Below, piece by piece: positions 36,540 through 46,184 of a DNA stretch of 64,000 nucleotides; within the stretch, counting starts at the first letter, position 1; every line of letters starts with the position of its first letter. The position numbers and the translations under genes are program-made. This DNA is from Neobacillus dielmonensis (lineage in GTDB: Bacteria > Bacillota > Bacilli > Bacillales > Cytobacillaceae), in NCBI RefSeq assembly GCF_000612665.1, contig NZ_HG942073.1:43341-107340 (forward strand), written 5' to 3'. Under the pieces are notes generated by a model that had not been told where the DNA came from, ran no database searches, and saw nothing but the letters and a program-made list of their open reading frames with translations.

Positions 36540-37889
36540 TTATTTCAGACGTTTTTCTAGTTCAGCCTTTATCTCTTCATATCCAGGTTTACCTAACAAA
36601 GCGAACATATTGACTTTATACGCCTCAACCCCTGGCTGGTCAAATGGATTTACTCCAAGCAAATAGCCGCTCATAGCACAGGCTTTTTCAAAGAAGTACA
36701 CTAGATAGCCAAATGTATACTCGTCCATTTCAGGAATGGTTACAATTAAGTTAGGAACTCCTCCATCAGTATGGGCCAGCATCGTGCCTTCAAATGCCTT
36801 ATTATTGACAAAATCAATTGTTTTACCAGCAAGATAATTCAAACCATCCAAATCATTCTCCACAGCTTCGATTGTTAGCTCATGGCGTGGTTTTTCCACT
36901 TTGATGATTGTCTCAAATAAATCGCGGCGTCCTTCCTGTACATACTGTCCAAGCGAGTGCAAGTCAGTCGAGAAGTTGGCTGATGATGGATAAATTCCTT
37001 TTTGGTCTTTGCCTTCACTTTCACCAAACAGCTGCTTCCACCATTCGGAAAAGTATTGCAGCCCTGGCTCATAGTTGATCAACATCTCAATGGTTTTCCC
37101 TTTATTGTAAAGAATATTTCTAACGGCCGCATATTGATAAGCAGCATTTTGCTCCAGTTCAGAACCGCTGAAATCGTTTTGGGCTTGACGAGCACCCTCC
37201 ATCATTTTTTCAATGTCCGCTCCGCTCACTGCAATTGGCAGCAAACCAACCGCTGTCAGTACAGAATAACGGCCGCCGACATCGTCTGGAATGACAAATG
37301 TTTCAAAGCCTTCTTCGTCAGAAAGGGTTTTTAACGCGCCTCTTGCTTTATCAGTGGTGGCATAAATTCTCTTGCGCGCTTCCTCAGCTCCATACTTTTC
37401 TTCAAGCAGCTTCCGGAAAATCCGAAATGCAATAGCTGGCTCGGTCGTAGTACCTGACTTGGAGATTACATTGATAGAAAAATCTTTTCCATCAAGTAAA
37501 TCCATAACATCCCGCATATACGAAGAACTAATGTTGTTTCCTGTAAAAATAATTTGCGGTGTTTGTCGTTTTTCTTTAGGCAATGCATTGTAAAAACTGT
37601 GCTGGAGCATTTCAATAGCAGCTCTTGCTCCTAAATAAGAACCTCCAATACCTATTACAAGCAAAACGTCCGAATCAGATTTGATTTTTGCAGCCGCTTT
37701 TTGAATTCGTGCGAATTCTTCTTTGTCATAGTTGGTTGGCAGGTCGATCCAACCGATAAAATCATTTCCGGCACCTGTTTTCTCATGCAAGGAATGATGG
37801 GCAACCTTGACCAAGTCCCTTAAATATGTAATTTCGTGCTCTCCAAAGAAAGCAAGTGCTTTTGAGTAGTCAAAACGAACATGTGTCAT
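36540..37889 (-). CDS. pgi: Glucose-6-phosphate isomerase
   Basis: 449 residues, the usual size of the Bacillus enzyme. Substrate and catalytic motifs are intact: [20 protein letters not shown], the phosphate-binding [31 protein letters not shown], and the catalytic [16 protein letters not shown]. It interconverts glucose-6-phosphate and fructose-6-phosphate in glycolysis and so feeds cell-wall and exopolysaccharide precursors. ATG after GGAGGAG. Confidence 0.97.
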   Translation of the reverse strand: MTHVRFDYSKALAFFGEHEITYLRDLVKVAHHSLHEKTGAGNDFIGWIDLPTNYDKEEFARIQKAAAKIKSDSDVLLVIGIGGSYLGARAAIEMLQHSFYNALPKEKRQTPQIIFTGNNISSSYMRDVMDLLDGKDFSINVISKSGTTTEPAIAFRIFRKLLEEKYGAEEARKRIYATTDKARGALKTLSDEEGFETFVIPDDVGGRYSVLTAVGLLPIAVSGADIEKMMEGARQAQNDFSGSELEQNAAYQYAAVRNILYNKGKTIEMLINYEPGLQYFSEWWKQLFGESEGKDQKGIYPSSANFSTDLHSLGQYVQEGRRDLFETIIKVEKPRHELTIEAVENDLDGLNYLAGKTIDFVNNKAFEGTMLAHTDGGVPNLIVTIPEMDEYTFGYLVYFFEKACAMSGYLLGVNPFDQPGVEAYKVNMFALLGKPGYEEIKAELEKRLK

Positions 37890-38013
37890 GCTTACTCCTC
37901 CATTATTTTATATTTCATTACTCACTTTATCGAATGATGACCAGAATATCAAGATAACGCATATGATGTAAGCGTGCCCATTATCGATAATTTTTTTACA
38001 CTAATTATCAAAC

Positions 38014-38045
38014 AAAGAACCCGGATTAGAAATCCGAGTTCTTAT
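38014..38045 (-). terminator. Terminator of the alcohol dehydrogenase gene
   Basis: AAGAACTCGGATT-TCT-AATCCGGGTTCTT on the minus strand with T run. Confidence 0.85.
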
Positions 38046-38047
38046 TT

Positions 38048-39211
38048 TTATAGTGATGCGCGATAAATAGCTAAAACATCTTCACGGTCCAGTTTGGCAA
38101 ACCGGCCAAATTCACCATTTACCATTGCCCGATCGGCCATCACGTCGAGTTTGCTACCATCGATGTCATAGTCGGCCAAGCGGGATGGCGCTCCAATGCT
38201 GTTCCAGAATTCACGCAGTTTTTGAATGCCTTCCAAACCTGCTTCTTCTGCCGTCTTCCCTTCTGGATTTACTCCAAAAACTCTCTCTGCCAATTTTTTA
38301 AAGCGCTCTGGTTTAACACCTAGATTATGCTCCATCCAATGCGGGAATAAAATTGCCAGTCCTCCGCCATGCGGTATATCATACACAGCAGAAACGGCAT
38401 GCTCAAGATTATGGGTTGCCCAGTCACCGTTATACCCCATATTTACCATGCCATTTAACGCCATAGTGCCGCAATAAAGAATAGTGGCACGATGCTCGTA
38501 GTTTTCAAGGTCCTCCAGTAATTTCGGCGCAGTTTCCATTACTGTTAATAGAAGCCCTTCACACATACGGTCCTGAAAGTCGGTATGCTCTTCAAGATGA
38601 AAATAGTGTTCAAACACATGTGACATCATATCGACAATCCCGTAAATAGTTTGATTTTTTGGTACTGAATAAGTATGTACCGGATCTAATATAGAAAATT
38701 GCGGGAACGTAGCTGGACTGCCCCAGCCATATTTTTCGTTTGTTTCCCAATTGGTGATAACAGATCCTGAGTTCATTTCGGATCCAGTTGCCGCGAGAGT
38801 TAATACAGTTCCAAAAGGGAGAGCTTCCTTGGCGAACGCTTTTTTAGTTACGAGATCCCATGCATCGCCATCATATTTTGCACCGGCAGCAATAAGTTTG
38901 GTGCAGTCAATGACACTTCCACCGCCTACTGCAAGTAAAAATTCGATACCTTCCTGTTTGCAAATTTCAACACCTTTACGGGCCGTAGTGATGCGAGGAT
39001 TTGGCTCCACACCGGACAGTTCAAAAACCTCTGTCCCAATTTCTTTCAAGAGGTTGACCACCTTGTCATATAACCCAGTCCGCTTAATACTGCCTCCGCC
39101 ATAGACAAGCAATACCTTTTTGCCAAAGCGGGGTACCTCTGCTTTTAATTGTTCAAGCTGATCTTTCCCAAAGATTAATTTAGTCGGGTTTTTAAATGTG
39201 AAATTCTGCAA
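38048..39211 (-). CDS. Iron-containing alcohol dehydrogenase (YugJ/YugK, butanol dehydrogenase-like)
   Basis: 387 residues. NAD-binding [24 protein letters not shown] in the domain interface, and metal ligands in the helical half ([10 protein letters not shown] and [19 protein letters not shown]). The family reduces aldehydes such as butyraldehyde with NAD(P)H. Start is a TTG at 39211, seven bases after AAGGTG. B. subtilis has two such genes (yugJ, yugK) at the equivalent position next to pgi; only one is present here. Confidence 0.92.
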   Translation of the reverse strand: MQNFTFKNPTKLIFGKDQLEQLKAEVPRFGKKVLLVYGGGSIKRTGLYDKVVNLLKEIGTEVFELSGVEPNPRITTARKGVEICKQEGIEFLLAVGGGSVIDCTKLIAAGAKYDGDAWDLVTKKAFAKEALPFGTVLTLAATGSEMNSGSVITNWETNEKYGWGSPATFPQFSILDPVHTYSVPKNQTIYGIVDMMSHVFEHYFHLEEHTDFQDRMCEGLLLTVMETAPKLLEDLENYEHRATILYCGTMALNGMVNMGYNGDWATHNLEHAVSAVYDIPHGGGLAILFPHWMEHNLGVKPERFKKLAERVFGVNPEGKTAEEAGLEGIQKLREFWNSIGAPSRLADYDIDGSKLDVMADRAMVNGEFGRFAKLDREDVLAIYRASL

Positions 39212-39348
39212 ATTTCAGCACCTTCCTTTCCATTCTTCATTATAGTATAGTCTGTTATTTTGCCAAAAAAATTTGTTCATTTTCAATGAATATTTTATTG
39301 GAGTTGATTAATTCTAATAATGAATATATTCCAAAAGGAGGAACCATT

Positions 39349-39579
39349 TTGAGCGCTATCCAACGTATTGCACTTGTCCTTACCATTATCGGCGCCATCA
39401 ACTGGGGGCTGATTGGCTTTTTTCAATTTGATCTTGTTGCCGCCATTTTTGGAGGCCAAGACAGTGCCCTTTCAAGAATTATTTATGGTTTAGTTGGAAT
39501 TGCAGGTCTAATCAACCTAGGACTGCTGTTTAAACCTAACCGTGAAACGGTAAGATCCCCAGAAACTAGCCAATCTTAA
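39349..39579 (+). CDS. yuzA: YuzA-like DUF378 membrane protein
   Basis: 76 residues from the TTG at 39349, preceded by AAAGGAGG. Two membrane helices, with the DUF378 signature LTIIGAINWGLIGFFQFDLV and IYGLVGIAGLINLGLLF. Function unknown. Placed as in B. subtilis between yugJ and yugI. A frame opening further upstream, at 39286, has no ribosome site. Confidence 0.88.
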   Translation: MSAIQRIALVLTIIGAINWGLIGFFQFDLVAAIFGGQDSALSRIIYGLVGIAGLINLGLLFKPNRETVRSPETSQS

Positions 39580-39586
39580 TAAAGTG

Positions 39587-39617
39587 AAAAAACCGGTACA
39601 AAGTATACCGGTTTTTT
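39587..39617. terminator. Bidirectional terminator between yuzA and rocD
   Basis: AAAAAACCGGTA-CAAAG-TATACCGGTTTTTT. Confidence 0.88.
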
Positions 39618-39624
39618 CTTTGGT

Positions 39625-40827
39625 TTAACCCAACACCTTATGAATCCTCTCTAATGCCCAATCCAATTCGTCCTTCGTAATCACCAAAGGGGGAGCAAAC
39701 CTGATAACAGTATCATGCGTCTCCTTACACAATAAACCATGCTCTTTTAATTGTTCACAATATTTTCTGGCCGGCTGATTGAGAACCATGCCAATAAATA
39801 ATCCCCGTCCCCGAATTTCTTTTATGATTGGATTTTTTATCTCTTTTAACTTTTGGAAGAAATACTCTCCCATCTCCAATGAACGTTCAGCCAGCTTTTC
39901 CTCTACCAAAACATCCAGTGAGGCTATCGACACAGCACATGCCATCGGATTACCGCCAAAGGTAGAGCCATGTGAACCTGGATTAAATACACCTAAGATA
40001 TCTTTGTCTGCGGCAACGCAGGAAATTGGGAATACTCCACCGCCCAGGGCTTTTCCCAGGATATACATATCCGGCTCAATCCCTTCCCAGTCACAGGCAA
40101 ACATTTTTCCAGCTCTACCTAATCCAGCCTGGATTTCATCTGCAATAAATAGAACCCTATTCTTCTTACAAAGGTCATAGGCTGATTTTAGATAGCCTTC
40201 CGGGGGAATGACAATCCCGGCTTCCCCTTGTATAGGCTCCACTAAAAACGCTGCTGTGTTAGGCGTAATAGCTGCTTGCAATGCCTCTATATCACCGTAA
40301 GGCACGAGTTTAATTCCAGGGAGCATTGGACCAAAGCCTCGCTTGTATTCATCTTCTGATGATAACGAAACCGCTGTCATTGTACGCCCATGGAAATTTC
40401 CGTTACAACCAATGATCTCAACCTGGTTTTCTGCGATTCCCTTTACATCATACCCCCAGCGGCGTGCAGCTTTTACAGCTGTTTCAACAGCCTCCGCTCC
40501 TGTGTTCATGGGAAGAGCCATTTCCTTATTGGTTATCTCGCAGATTTTTTTATACCATGGTCCTAGCTGGTCATTATGGAAAGCACGGGAAGTCAGGGTT
40601 ACCCGGTCTGCTTGTTCCTTTAAGGCTTGAATAATTTTTGGGTGGCGATGTCCTTGATTGACAGAGGAGTAAGCGCTTAACATATCCATGTACTTGTTGC
40701 CTTCTGGATCCTTTACCCAAACTCCTTCAGCATATGAAATGACAATCGGCAAAGGGTTATAATTTTTCGCTCCGTACTTCTCAGTCACTTCAATCAATTC
40801 ATTTGATTTATTCTTTCTGGATGACAT
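39625..40827 (-). CDS. rocD: Ornithine aminotransferase
   Basis: 400 residues, class III PLP aminotransferase. Motifs: [20 protein letters not shown], the PLP-phosphate segment [16 protein letters not shown], the Asp of [11 protein letters not shown], and the cofactor lysine in [15 protein letters not shown]. Converts ornithine plus 2-oxoglutarate to glutamate semialdehyde, linking arginine breakdown to proline and glutamate. ATG after GGGAGG. It stands alone here, with no other roc genes, between yuzA and a MITE-like repeat. Confidence 0.95.
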   Translation of the reverse strand: MSSRKNKSNELIEVTEKYGAKNYNPLPIVISYAEGVWVKDPEGNKYMDMLSAYSSVNQGHRHPKIIQALKEQADRVTLTSRAFHNDQLGPWYKKICEITNKEMALPMNTGAEAVETAVKAARRWGYDVKGIAENQVEIIGCNGNFHGRTMTAVSLSSEDEYKRGFGPMLPGIKLVPYGDIEALQAAITPNTAAFLVEPIQGEAGIVIPPEGYLKSAYDLCKKNRVLFIADEIQAGLGRAGKMFACDWEGIEPDMYILGKALGGGVFPISCVAADKDILGVFNPGSHGSTFGGNPMACAVSIASLDVLVEEKLAERSLEMGEYFFQKLKEIKNPIIKEIRGRGLFIGMVLNQPARKYCEQLKEHGLLCKETHDTVIRFAPPLVITKDELDWALERIHKVLG

Positions 40828-40866
40828 AATCGTTCCTCCCCATAGCCATTTAGTGATTTAAAATAG

Positions 40867-41123
40867 GCTCTGTTATATTTGGATGTTGACTTCCGCTCCA
40901 GAAGCTTTAAGTGTTCCCGCGGGCGTGCCGGGGAGCCTCCTCGGAGCTGAAAGCGCCTGCGGGGTCTCCCCACCCCCGTACTCCCACGGGACACTGAAAT
41001 ACATCCTCGCATCAGCCCACGTACGAAGAAAACGCGATAGCATAATTGAGGATTTTCGAGGAGTCGAGCGCCTTCCGTACCAATCAACAAAGCTAAAAAA
41101 TAATAATTATCGTTTAACAGAGC
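40867..41123. repeat. MITE-like element, copy 1 (full length, 257 bases)
   Basis: Ends GGCTCTGTTA and TAACAGAGC form a terminal inverted repeat. Inside are the shared blocks GTTGACTTCCGCTCC and GCGGGCGTGCCGGGGAGCCT. GC-rich against an AT-rich background and with no credible gene. Confidence 0.8.
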
Positions 41124-41172
41124 AAAAAAATAAGGTCTAGTACAGACAAAAATATGCAAGTTCTAGACCTTA
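41124..41172 (-). terminator. Terminator of yugI
   Basis: Minus-strand ATAAGGTCTAGAA...TACTAGACCTTATTTTTTT, an 11-pair stem, abutting the repeat element. Confidence 0.8.
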
Positions 41173-41179
41173 TCCTGAT

Positions 41180-41578
41180 TTATTTTTTTATTAAATCTTC
41201 GCGCTGTGATTGATCAATCCATTCCTGCAGCTTCTCTTTTAACGTGTTAAATCCTTGTTGACCTTCAGCCTCGGGAATAATGGCAGCGGCTTGACGTTTC
41301 CGAGGTTTCTTTGGTTTCGCGCTTTGGACTGGCGCCTCTTCCGTTGCTTTAATAGACAGACCGATTTTTCCGGCCTCTTCATCAACGGATAAAACCTTTA
41401 CCTTAATTTCATCCCCAACTTTAAGATGGTCATTAATATCCTTTACGTACCCGTGAGTAATTTCAGAAATATGAACAAGTCCTTGTGTATGTTCATCTAA
41501 AGCCACGAATGCTCCGTATGGTTGAATTCCTGTAACTTTTCCTGTAATGATACTACCTGGTTCAATTTTATCAGACAT
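41180..41578 (-). CDS. yugI: YugI-type S1 RNA-binding general stress protein
   Basis: 132 residues from the ATG at 41578, after AGGAGTG. One S1/OB-fold domain at residues 8-75 (GKVTGIQPYGAFVALDEHTQ; LVHISEI), then a basic linker (KPKKPRKRQ) and an acidic helix. B. subtilis YugI (GSP13) associates with ribosomes or RNA under stress. The S1 domain suggests RNA contact in the cytosol. Confidence 0.9.
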   Translation of the reverse strand: MSDKIEPGSIITGKVTGIQPYGAFVALDEHTQGLVHISEITHGYVKDINDHLKVGDEIKVKVLSVDEEAGKIGLSIKATEEAPVQSAKPKKPRKRQAAAIIPEAEGQQGFNTLKEKLQEWIDQSQREDLIKK

Positions 41579-41693
41579 GAAAACACTCCTAAATATACAA
41601 TTTAATTTTCCCATTTATATGCAATATAAAATTATATCATACTTAGAGCCTCGAATCAAAGAAGTATCTGGATTATTTGTCGTCTAATTTAAA

Positions 41694-41806
41694 GGCACTG
41701 TTAAATTTGGATGTTGATTTCCGCTCCAGTCACTCGCTTTCCGCGGGCGTGCCAGGGAGCCTCCTTGGCGCTGAAAGCGCCTGCGGGGTCTCCCTAGCCC
41801 CGATTT
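41694..41806. repeat. MITE-like element, copy 2 (right end missing)
   Basis: Begins GGCACTGTTAAATTTGG and carries the shared blocks GTTGATTTCCGCTCC and GCGGGCGTGCCAGGGAGCCT; the right TTAACAGAGCC end is absent, so it is a partial or decayed copy. It lies 93 bases ahead of an XRE gene. Confidence 0.7.
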
Positions 41807-41898
41807 GTAACACAAAATTCATTCCTTCCCCACCTTGTAGAGAAAAATTCCATGTTAAACTAAACTTGATTAACTACGTATTAAAAGAGGTGATTAGT

Positions 41899-42159
41899 AT
41901 GAGCCGTTCAATAGGTCAAATCATTAAGGATGCAAGGGAATTAAGGAAGATGACACAAGAGGAGCTTGCACATAAATTGAGAGTGGGGGTTCATACACTT
42001 GAAAAGTATGAATCCGAAGAGCAAAATCCGAGTAATGAGACGATCTTAAAGCTGTCCACAGTATTAGATTTGCCAGCTACTGCCCTTTACAACAGCCTAA
42101 AACATCATACAGCCTCTTCAGCAGCAGACGTTAAACATTCACAATATAAAAGAGAATGA
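41899..42159 (+). CDS. XRE-family regulator
   Basis: 86 residues from the ATG at 41899, with AAGAGGTGA upstream; an in-frame extension to 41677 runs through the repeat and is rejected. Helix-turn-helix MTQEELAHKLRVGVHTLEKY at about residues 19-38, and a short polar tail. Single-domain DNA-binding protein of unknown target. A terminator lies 120 bases downstream. Confidence 0.82.
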   Translation: MSRSIGQIIKDARELRKMTQEELAHKLRVGVHTLEKYESEEQNPSNETILKLSTVLDLPATALYNSLKHHTASSAADVKHSQYKRE

Positions 42160-42227
42160 AGAAGGTTTAAAATATTAAAAATCCTCTTTATTCTCCCTCT
42201 TTATATAATGGAACCAAGTATAAACTA

Positions 42228-42271
42228 GGGAAAACTGGATAAACTTATTTTATAAGCTTTCTAGTATTCCC
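42228..42271. repeat. Long imperfect palindrome after the XRE gene
   Basis: GGGAAAACTGGATAAACTTA pairs imperfectly with TAAGCTTTCTAGTATTCCC around a TTTTA loop. It could be a hairpin in the 3' untranslated region or an operator. Confidence 0.5.
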
Positions 42272-42281
42272 CCCCTTTTTG

Positions 42282-42316
42282 AGCGGACAACTTATTGGTT
42301 GTCCGTTTTTTTTTTA
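42282..42316 (+). terminator. Terminator of the XRE gene
   Basis: GCGGACAA-CTTATTGG-TTGTCCGTTTTTTTTT. Confidence 0.9.
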
Positions 42317-42345
42317 ATACCTGGAAGTTATTTATTCGATTCGTC

Positions 42346-42609
42346 TTATATCGAGCAGGATTGGTCCGCCTTAATCTTAAGTAACTGTAAGGCAACATGG
42401 TAACAACCTTCTAAGGGAATCAACTTTTCAAAGGAAAATTCGTAAATAGCTTGGATTTGTTTTGCCAGTTTTGTTGGATCATCCATTATGTGAACCGCCT
42501 GAATCACATCAGCAATCTCTGTTTCATAACTTTCCGAACTTAATTGAAACGGGTCCCATTCATTTAAAATATCAACATATTTTAAGTTAGTCTCAACTTC
42601 TTCTCTCAT
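42346..42609 (-). CDS. yugE: YugE-like DUF1871 protein
   Basis: 87 residues from the ATG at 42609, with AGGTGG five bases ahead. Helical; contains ILNEWDPFQLSSESYETEI and DVIQAVHIMDD typical of DUF1871. Function unknown. Same general position as yugE in B. subtilis. Confidence 0.85.
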   Translation of the reverse strand: MREEVETNLKYVDILNEWDPFQLSSESYETEIADVIQAVHIMDDPTKLAKQIQAIYEFSFEKLIPLEGCYHVALQLLKIKADQSCSI

Positions 42610-42654
42610 GTTTCCACCTATCATTTTACCTGCTTTAGATTTTTCAAAAGAATG

Positions 42655-43032
42655 TTATTTCAGCACATAAGCTGCAAGAACACTTTGAAGTTCATAGATA
42701 TTTAAATTCTTATTAAATTGTTTTTGCAGTGGCAGTGCGTTTCCAGATATCCAAATTTTTAATTCCGCATCTAAATCAAAGTTTCCGGCAGTCTCAATGC
42801 TAAAGTGGGTAATGCTTTTATATGGTATAGAATGATACTCCACCTTTTTACCAGTTACTCCCTGTTTATCCACTAATATTAATCGTTTATTTGAAAAAAT
42901 GAACAGATCACGAATTAGTTTATATGCCTTTTCAATTCTCTCATTGGGTGCAAGTATTTTAGCATATTCTTTCTCTATTTCTGCCACATTGATTTCGGAA
43001 GCATTCCCCATTAAGCCATCTAAAAACCCCAT
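42655..43032 (-). CDS. Bacterial PH-domain protein (YozO-like)
   Basis: 125 residues. A short helix is followed by one PH-like beta barrel (LAPNERIEKAYKLIRDLFIF; FSNKRLILVDKQGVTGKKVE; IPYKSITHFSIET). This is the bPH_8/DUF1696 arrangement. Ligand unknown. ATG after AGGGTGAT; 30 bases upstream of yugE and possibly in the same message. Confidence 0.85.
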   Translation of the reverse strand: MGFLDGLMGNASEINVAEIEKEYAKILAPNERIEKAYKLIRDLFIFSNKRLILVDKQGVTGKKVEYHSIPYKSITHFSIETAGNFDLDAELKIWISGNALPLQKQFNKNLNIYELQSVLAAYVLK

Positions 43033-43159
43033 TATATCACCCTCATACTTTGATAGTTAAAGTATACCTAATGAACCTGAAATAGAAAACTCACAACCCT
43101 CATTATCCTTATCTCAAAAATTAGTGTCTTCTCGGGTTACTCTGCCCTTATTATGCCTT

Positions 43160-44368
43160 TCATTCGTTGCAAATATCATCCTTGGATGCTATTTGCTGCA
43201 CATAGTCCAATAGCTGTTCTCCGGAAACCAGCGCGTCCCCGCCCCCTTGAGCAAAACTATCATTGCCTCCCCCTTTTCCATTGATAACTTTAAGGGCATT
43301 GCTAAGTATTTTCTTCATACTCTCAGCCCGTGCTTCACCTCGTGCACATACAAGCTGAAGGCGATTTTCATTTTCTGAAATAAGGAACACAATCGCCTGA
43401 TTATTCTCAGTAATCATCAAGCGCGCTAGTTTTTGAAGCTCTTGTATAGTACGGTTTTGAAAAACAATCCCTATTTGATGATCGGTGCACTTATCCAGCC
43501 ATTCTCTTGCCTCATAGTGAAGCAGAAGCCCCAGCTGTTCTTCAATTTGCTTTTCCGCTGCTTTTGCACTTTCTACCATTTTCACAACAGCTTGTTCCAT
43601 ATCCCGTTCTGGTGCATTGAGTAACTGGGTTAATTTCAGCAGTAGTTTTTGTTTTTGGTCAAATTGGCTTAAAACCCGTTCCCCACAAATAAAAGTAAGG
43701 CGGACCTTTTTCTTTTGCCTTTCCCAATTCAAGACTTTAATAGCGCGAACTTCGCCCGTAGTTTTGGGATGTGTACCGCCGCAGCCATTATAGTCAAACT
43801 CCGGAATAATCACCAAGCGAATATTGTCTTTTACTTTTGTTTCTTTTCTTAGAGGATAAAGTGAAAGCTCACCTTCGGTTACCCATTTCGTTTCAATCGT
43901 CCTGTTCTCGAGGATTATTCGATTCGCTAATTGTTCAGCTGCTTCTGCCTGTTCCTCATTCAGTTGTTCGGTCTCCAAATCGATGGTAACCGCGTCATTT
44001 CCAAGATGGAAACCAATGGTTTTATAACCAAATAAATGGTCAAAGGCGGCAGAAAAAATATGCTGCCCGGCATGCTGCTGCATATGGTCAAACCGGCGTT
44101 CCCAGTTAATGGTGCAACATACTTCGTTACTTAGATCCTGTATTGGACTGTCGAGATAGTGAAAGATCTCCCCATCTACTTCTTCGACGTTTACCACCTG
44201 TTGTTCTCCGATAAATCCAGTATCAAATGGCTGCCCCCCTCCTGTTGGATAAAAGGCAGTTTGATCCAATACTGCTAGCCATCTGCCATCCTTGTCCTGT
44301 TCCTGTCTTAACACATGTGCTGTAAACAAACTTATGTATGCATCATGATAATAAAGCTTAGTAGCCAA
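43160..44368 (-). CDS. Alanyl-tRNA editing protein AlaX with DHHA1 domain
   Basis: 402 residues from a TTG at 44368, seven bases after AAGGAGTG. The editing domain has the zinc motifs HAGQH (HxxxH, near residue 97) and CGGTH (CxxxH, near residue 195); a DHHA1 domain with GGGNDSFAQGGG lies at the C-terminus. It lacks the aminoacylation domain, so it acts in trans to remove Ser or Gly from mischarged tRNA-Ala. All zinc ligands are present, so it should be active. Confidence 0.93.
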   Translation of the reverse strand: MATKLYYHDAYISLFTAHVLRQEQDKDGRWLAVLDQTAFYPTGGGQPFDTGFIGEQQVVNVEEVDGEIFHYLDSPIQDLSNEVCCTINWERRFDHMQQHAGQHIFSAAFDHLFGYKTIGFHLGNDAVTIDLETEQLNEEQAEAAEQLANRIILENRTIETKWVTEGELSLYPLRKETKVKDNIRLVIIPEFDYNGCGGTHPKTTGEVRAIKVLNWERQKKKVRLTFICGERVLSQFDQKQKLLLKLTQLLNAPERDMEQAVVKMVESAKAAEKQIEEQLGLLLHYEAREWLDKCTDHQIGIVFQNRTIQELQKLARLMITENNQAIVFLISENENRLQLVCARGEARAESMKKILSNALKVINGKGGGNDSFAQGGGDALVSGEQLLDYVQQIASKDDICNE

Positions 44369-44433
44369 GATTGTACACTCCTTTTTTACGTCCCAATAAT
44401 ATACATTCAGTATAGTAGAACTAATTCAAAATG

Positions 44434-44463
44434 AAAACCTGCCCTTAAAAAGAAGGCAGGTCT
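44434..44463 (-). terminator. Terminator of the PQMGG-repeat gene
   Basis: Minus-strand ACCTGCCTT-CTTTTTA-AGGGCAGGTTTTC. Confidence 0.75.
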
Positions 44464-44512
44464 TAGGATGAGTATAAGGGGATTATATCCAATGAAACAT
44501 GTTCAAAAGCTT

Positions 44513-44881
44513 CTATTTCTTATCTTTCTTCCTTAACGGATATTGACTCCCAAATTGACCTAATTGTTGAGGATATCCTCCCATTTGTGGGTATCCTCCC
44601 ATCTGCGGGATCCCTCCCATTTGTGGGTATCCTCCCATCTGCGGGAACCCTCCCATGTGAGGATATCCTCCCATTTGTGGGAAGCCCCCCATTTGCGGGT
44701 ATCCTCCCATCTGCGGGAACCCTCCCATTTGCGGTTGTCCTCCCATCTGCGGGAAGCCCCCCATTTGCGGTTGTCCTCCCATTTGCGGGAAGCCCCCCAT
44801 TTGCGGTTGTCCTCCCATTTGCGGGAAGCCCCCCATTTGTCCAGGCATGCCTTGTGAACCTGAAAGTTGCCGTTTAGTCAT
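44513..44881 (-). CDS. Low-complexity PQMGG-repeat protein, spore-coat-like
   Basis: 122 residues, about 85 of them in a tandem array of six-residue PQMGG-F/Q/Y/I units (for example [20 protein letters not shown]), ending in a basic tail YPLRKKDKK. The DNA repeat has an 18-base unit, often paired as 36. ATG after AAAGGAGG. Gly/Met/Gln/Pro-rich proteins of this kind occur in Bacillus spore coats and exosporium, but no family is recognised and the role is inferred from composition. Confidence 0.75.
   Translation of the reverse strand: MTKRQLSGSQGMPGQMGGFPQMGGQPQMGGFPQMGGQPQMGGFPQMGGQPQMGGFPQMGGYPQMGGFPQMGGYPHMGGFPQMGGYPQMGGIPQMGGYPQMGGYPQQLGQFGSQYPLRKKDKK
44570..44850. repeat. Tandem 18/36-base coding repeat
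   Basis: About 15 copies of a unit such as CTCCCATTTGCGGG plus a variable triplet pair. Individual copies differ at few positions, mainly the codon after GG, which points to recent expansion or gene conversion. Confidence 0.85.
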
Positions 44882-45013
44882 TAATCGTATCGCCTCCTTT
44901 ATGTCTCATGATAGAGTATGTCTTTCTTTTTGGATTAGCTTAGATATTTACCCATAACTTATCCATTTCATTAAAAACAGGCTTATCCATCCGGATTACG
45001 ACGACCTGTGGCA

Positions 45014-45048
45014 TAAAAAAAGAACAGCATCGGTCAGCTGTTCTTTTG
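45014..45048 (-). terminator. Terminator of the small membrane protein gene
   Basis: Minus-strand AAAGAACAGCTGACC-GATGCTGTTCTTTTTTT, overlapping the last codons. Confidence 0.8.
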
Positions 45049-45243
45049 CTCTGTTTGACTTTTTTTTAACTGTTCTTCTAATTGCTTTGCCTTCTGTTCA
45101 TCCCGCTTAGAAATTTTCACGATGATCCGCATGGCAACAAGTGCTCCGGCCATAAAGATAATTAACGATATAACTGCGGGGACGTATTCTGATTTATCCT
45201 CTGGAAAATATAAAAACAAAGACAAGACTAAGGAATGAAACAT
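45034..45243 (-). CDS. Small membrane protein, unknown
   Basis: 69 residues with one clear membrane helix (VPAVISLIIFMAGALVAMRI, about residues 21-40), a hydrophobic N-terminus and a charged coiled-coil tail (KRDEQKAKQLEEQLKKSQ). ATG after AGAAGGGGAG. No family recognised. Confidence 0.72.
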   Translation of the reverse strand: MFHSLVLSLFLYFPEDKSEYVPAVISLIIFMAGALVAMRIIVKISKRDEQKAKQLEEQLKKSQTEQKNS

Positions 45244-45321
45244 TTTATTCTCCCCTTCTGCAGAGAGCTTGTTTTAATAATTAATTATACCAATACTATA
45301 TGTTCTATTCCAATAATCTGC

Positions 45322-46068
45322 CTATTTCAAAACCTTGATCCCTTTTATCGTTACATCATTTTGTGGTTTATCCTTTGCATCAACCGGTGTACTGGCTATC
45401 GCATCGACCACATCCATTCCTTCAATTACTTGGCCGAAAACAGTATGTCTTCCATCCAGCCACGGTGTCCCGCCGTTTTGGTCATAGGCATGAATGATGT
45501 CATCCGGGTAGCCTGCTTTTTTCATTTGGTCCTTCATAGATGGGTCCAATTTGGTGCTCTGGACAATAAAGAACTGGCTCCCATTTGTATTGGCACCAGC
45601 ATTTGCCATTGATAATGCTCCGCGAATATTAATCAAATTGGGTGCGAACTCGTCCTCAAAAGGTTTCCCCCAGATACTTTCTCCTCCGGTCCCATTCCCC
45701 TTTGGATCACCGCCTTGGATCATAAAATCTTTAATAACCCGATGAAATATTAGCCCATTATAATACCCTTGCTCACTATGGGTAATAAAATTCTCCACCG
45801 CTTTGGGGGCATACTCCGGAAATAGTTTAATTTTAATATTTCCCATCGAGGTCTCCATTTCAACAAGCCGCTCATTCTCCGAAACCTCTTTCGTAAGTTG
45901 AGGATAAACTCCGTTCTCCACTGGTTTGTCTCCTTCCTTCTGTTCGGTCTTCGATTTTGAACTCTCAGGTTTTGCCCCATTCTCGTTTTTGCTGGTCCCA
46001 CAACCAGCAAGACTAATGAGCAAAACCAATGTTACACAGGTTAATATAATTGTCATCTTGTTCCTCAT
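45322..46068 (-). CDS. Peptidyl-prolyl cis-trans isomerase lipoprotein (cyclophilin)
   Basis: 248 residues. Signal peptide with lipobox SLAGC (Cys near residue 23), a Ser/Lys/Glu-rich linker of about 30 residues, then a cyclophilin domain with [20 protein letters not shown] and [19 protein letters not shown], including the catalytic Arg and Gln. It should act outside the membrane to help fold exported proteins. In B. subtilis the comparable extracellular folding catalyst is PrsA; cyclophilin lipoproteins occur in other Bacillaceae. Confidence 0.93.
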   Translation of the reverse strand: MRNKMTIILTCVTLVLLISLAGCGTSKNENGAKPESSKSKTEQKEGDKPVENGVYPQLTKEVSENERLVEMETSMGNIKIKLFPEYAPKAVENFITHSEQGYYNGLIFHRVIKDFMIQGGDPKGNGTGGESIWGKPFEDEFAPNLINIRGALSMANAGANTNGSQFFIVQSTKLDPSMKDQMKKAGYPDDIIHAYDQNGGTPWLDGRHTVFGQVIEGMDVVDAIASTPVDAKDKPQNDVTIKGIKVLK

Positions 46069-46184
46069 AGTAGCTTTCCTCCAATTTTTTCACTTTACTC
46101 AAATATAATGGCAATATATTTTTAATTTAGCTATTTTCATAATAAAATGAAAGAAACAAATTTGCTAGTTAGGAGTGATTCGCA

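Noticed and set aside
40794..41159. A 121-codon minus-strand frame and an 85-codon plus-strand frame across the GC-rich region
   Set aside because: Both lie within the MITE-like repeat, lack good ribosome sites and show repeat-driven composition.
41677..41898. 74-codon N-terminal extension of the XRE gene
   Set aside because: It runs through the repeat element; the ATG at 41899 has its own ribosome site and begins the HTH family at the normal place.
44570..44850. Possible CRISPR array
   Set aside because: Repeats of 18 bases are contiguous without unique spacers and code for a regular peptide.
44564..44877. Two plus-strand frames opposite the PQMGG-repeat gene
   Set aside because: Antisense shadows of a tandem repeat; the minus-strand frame has a ribosome site and a terminator.
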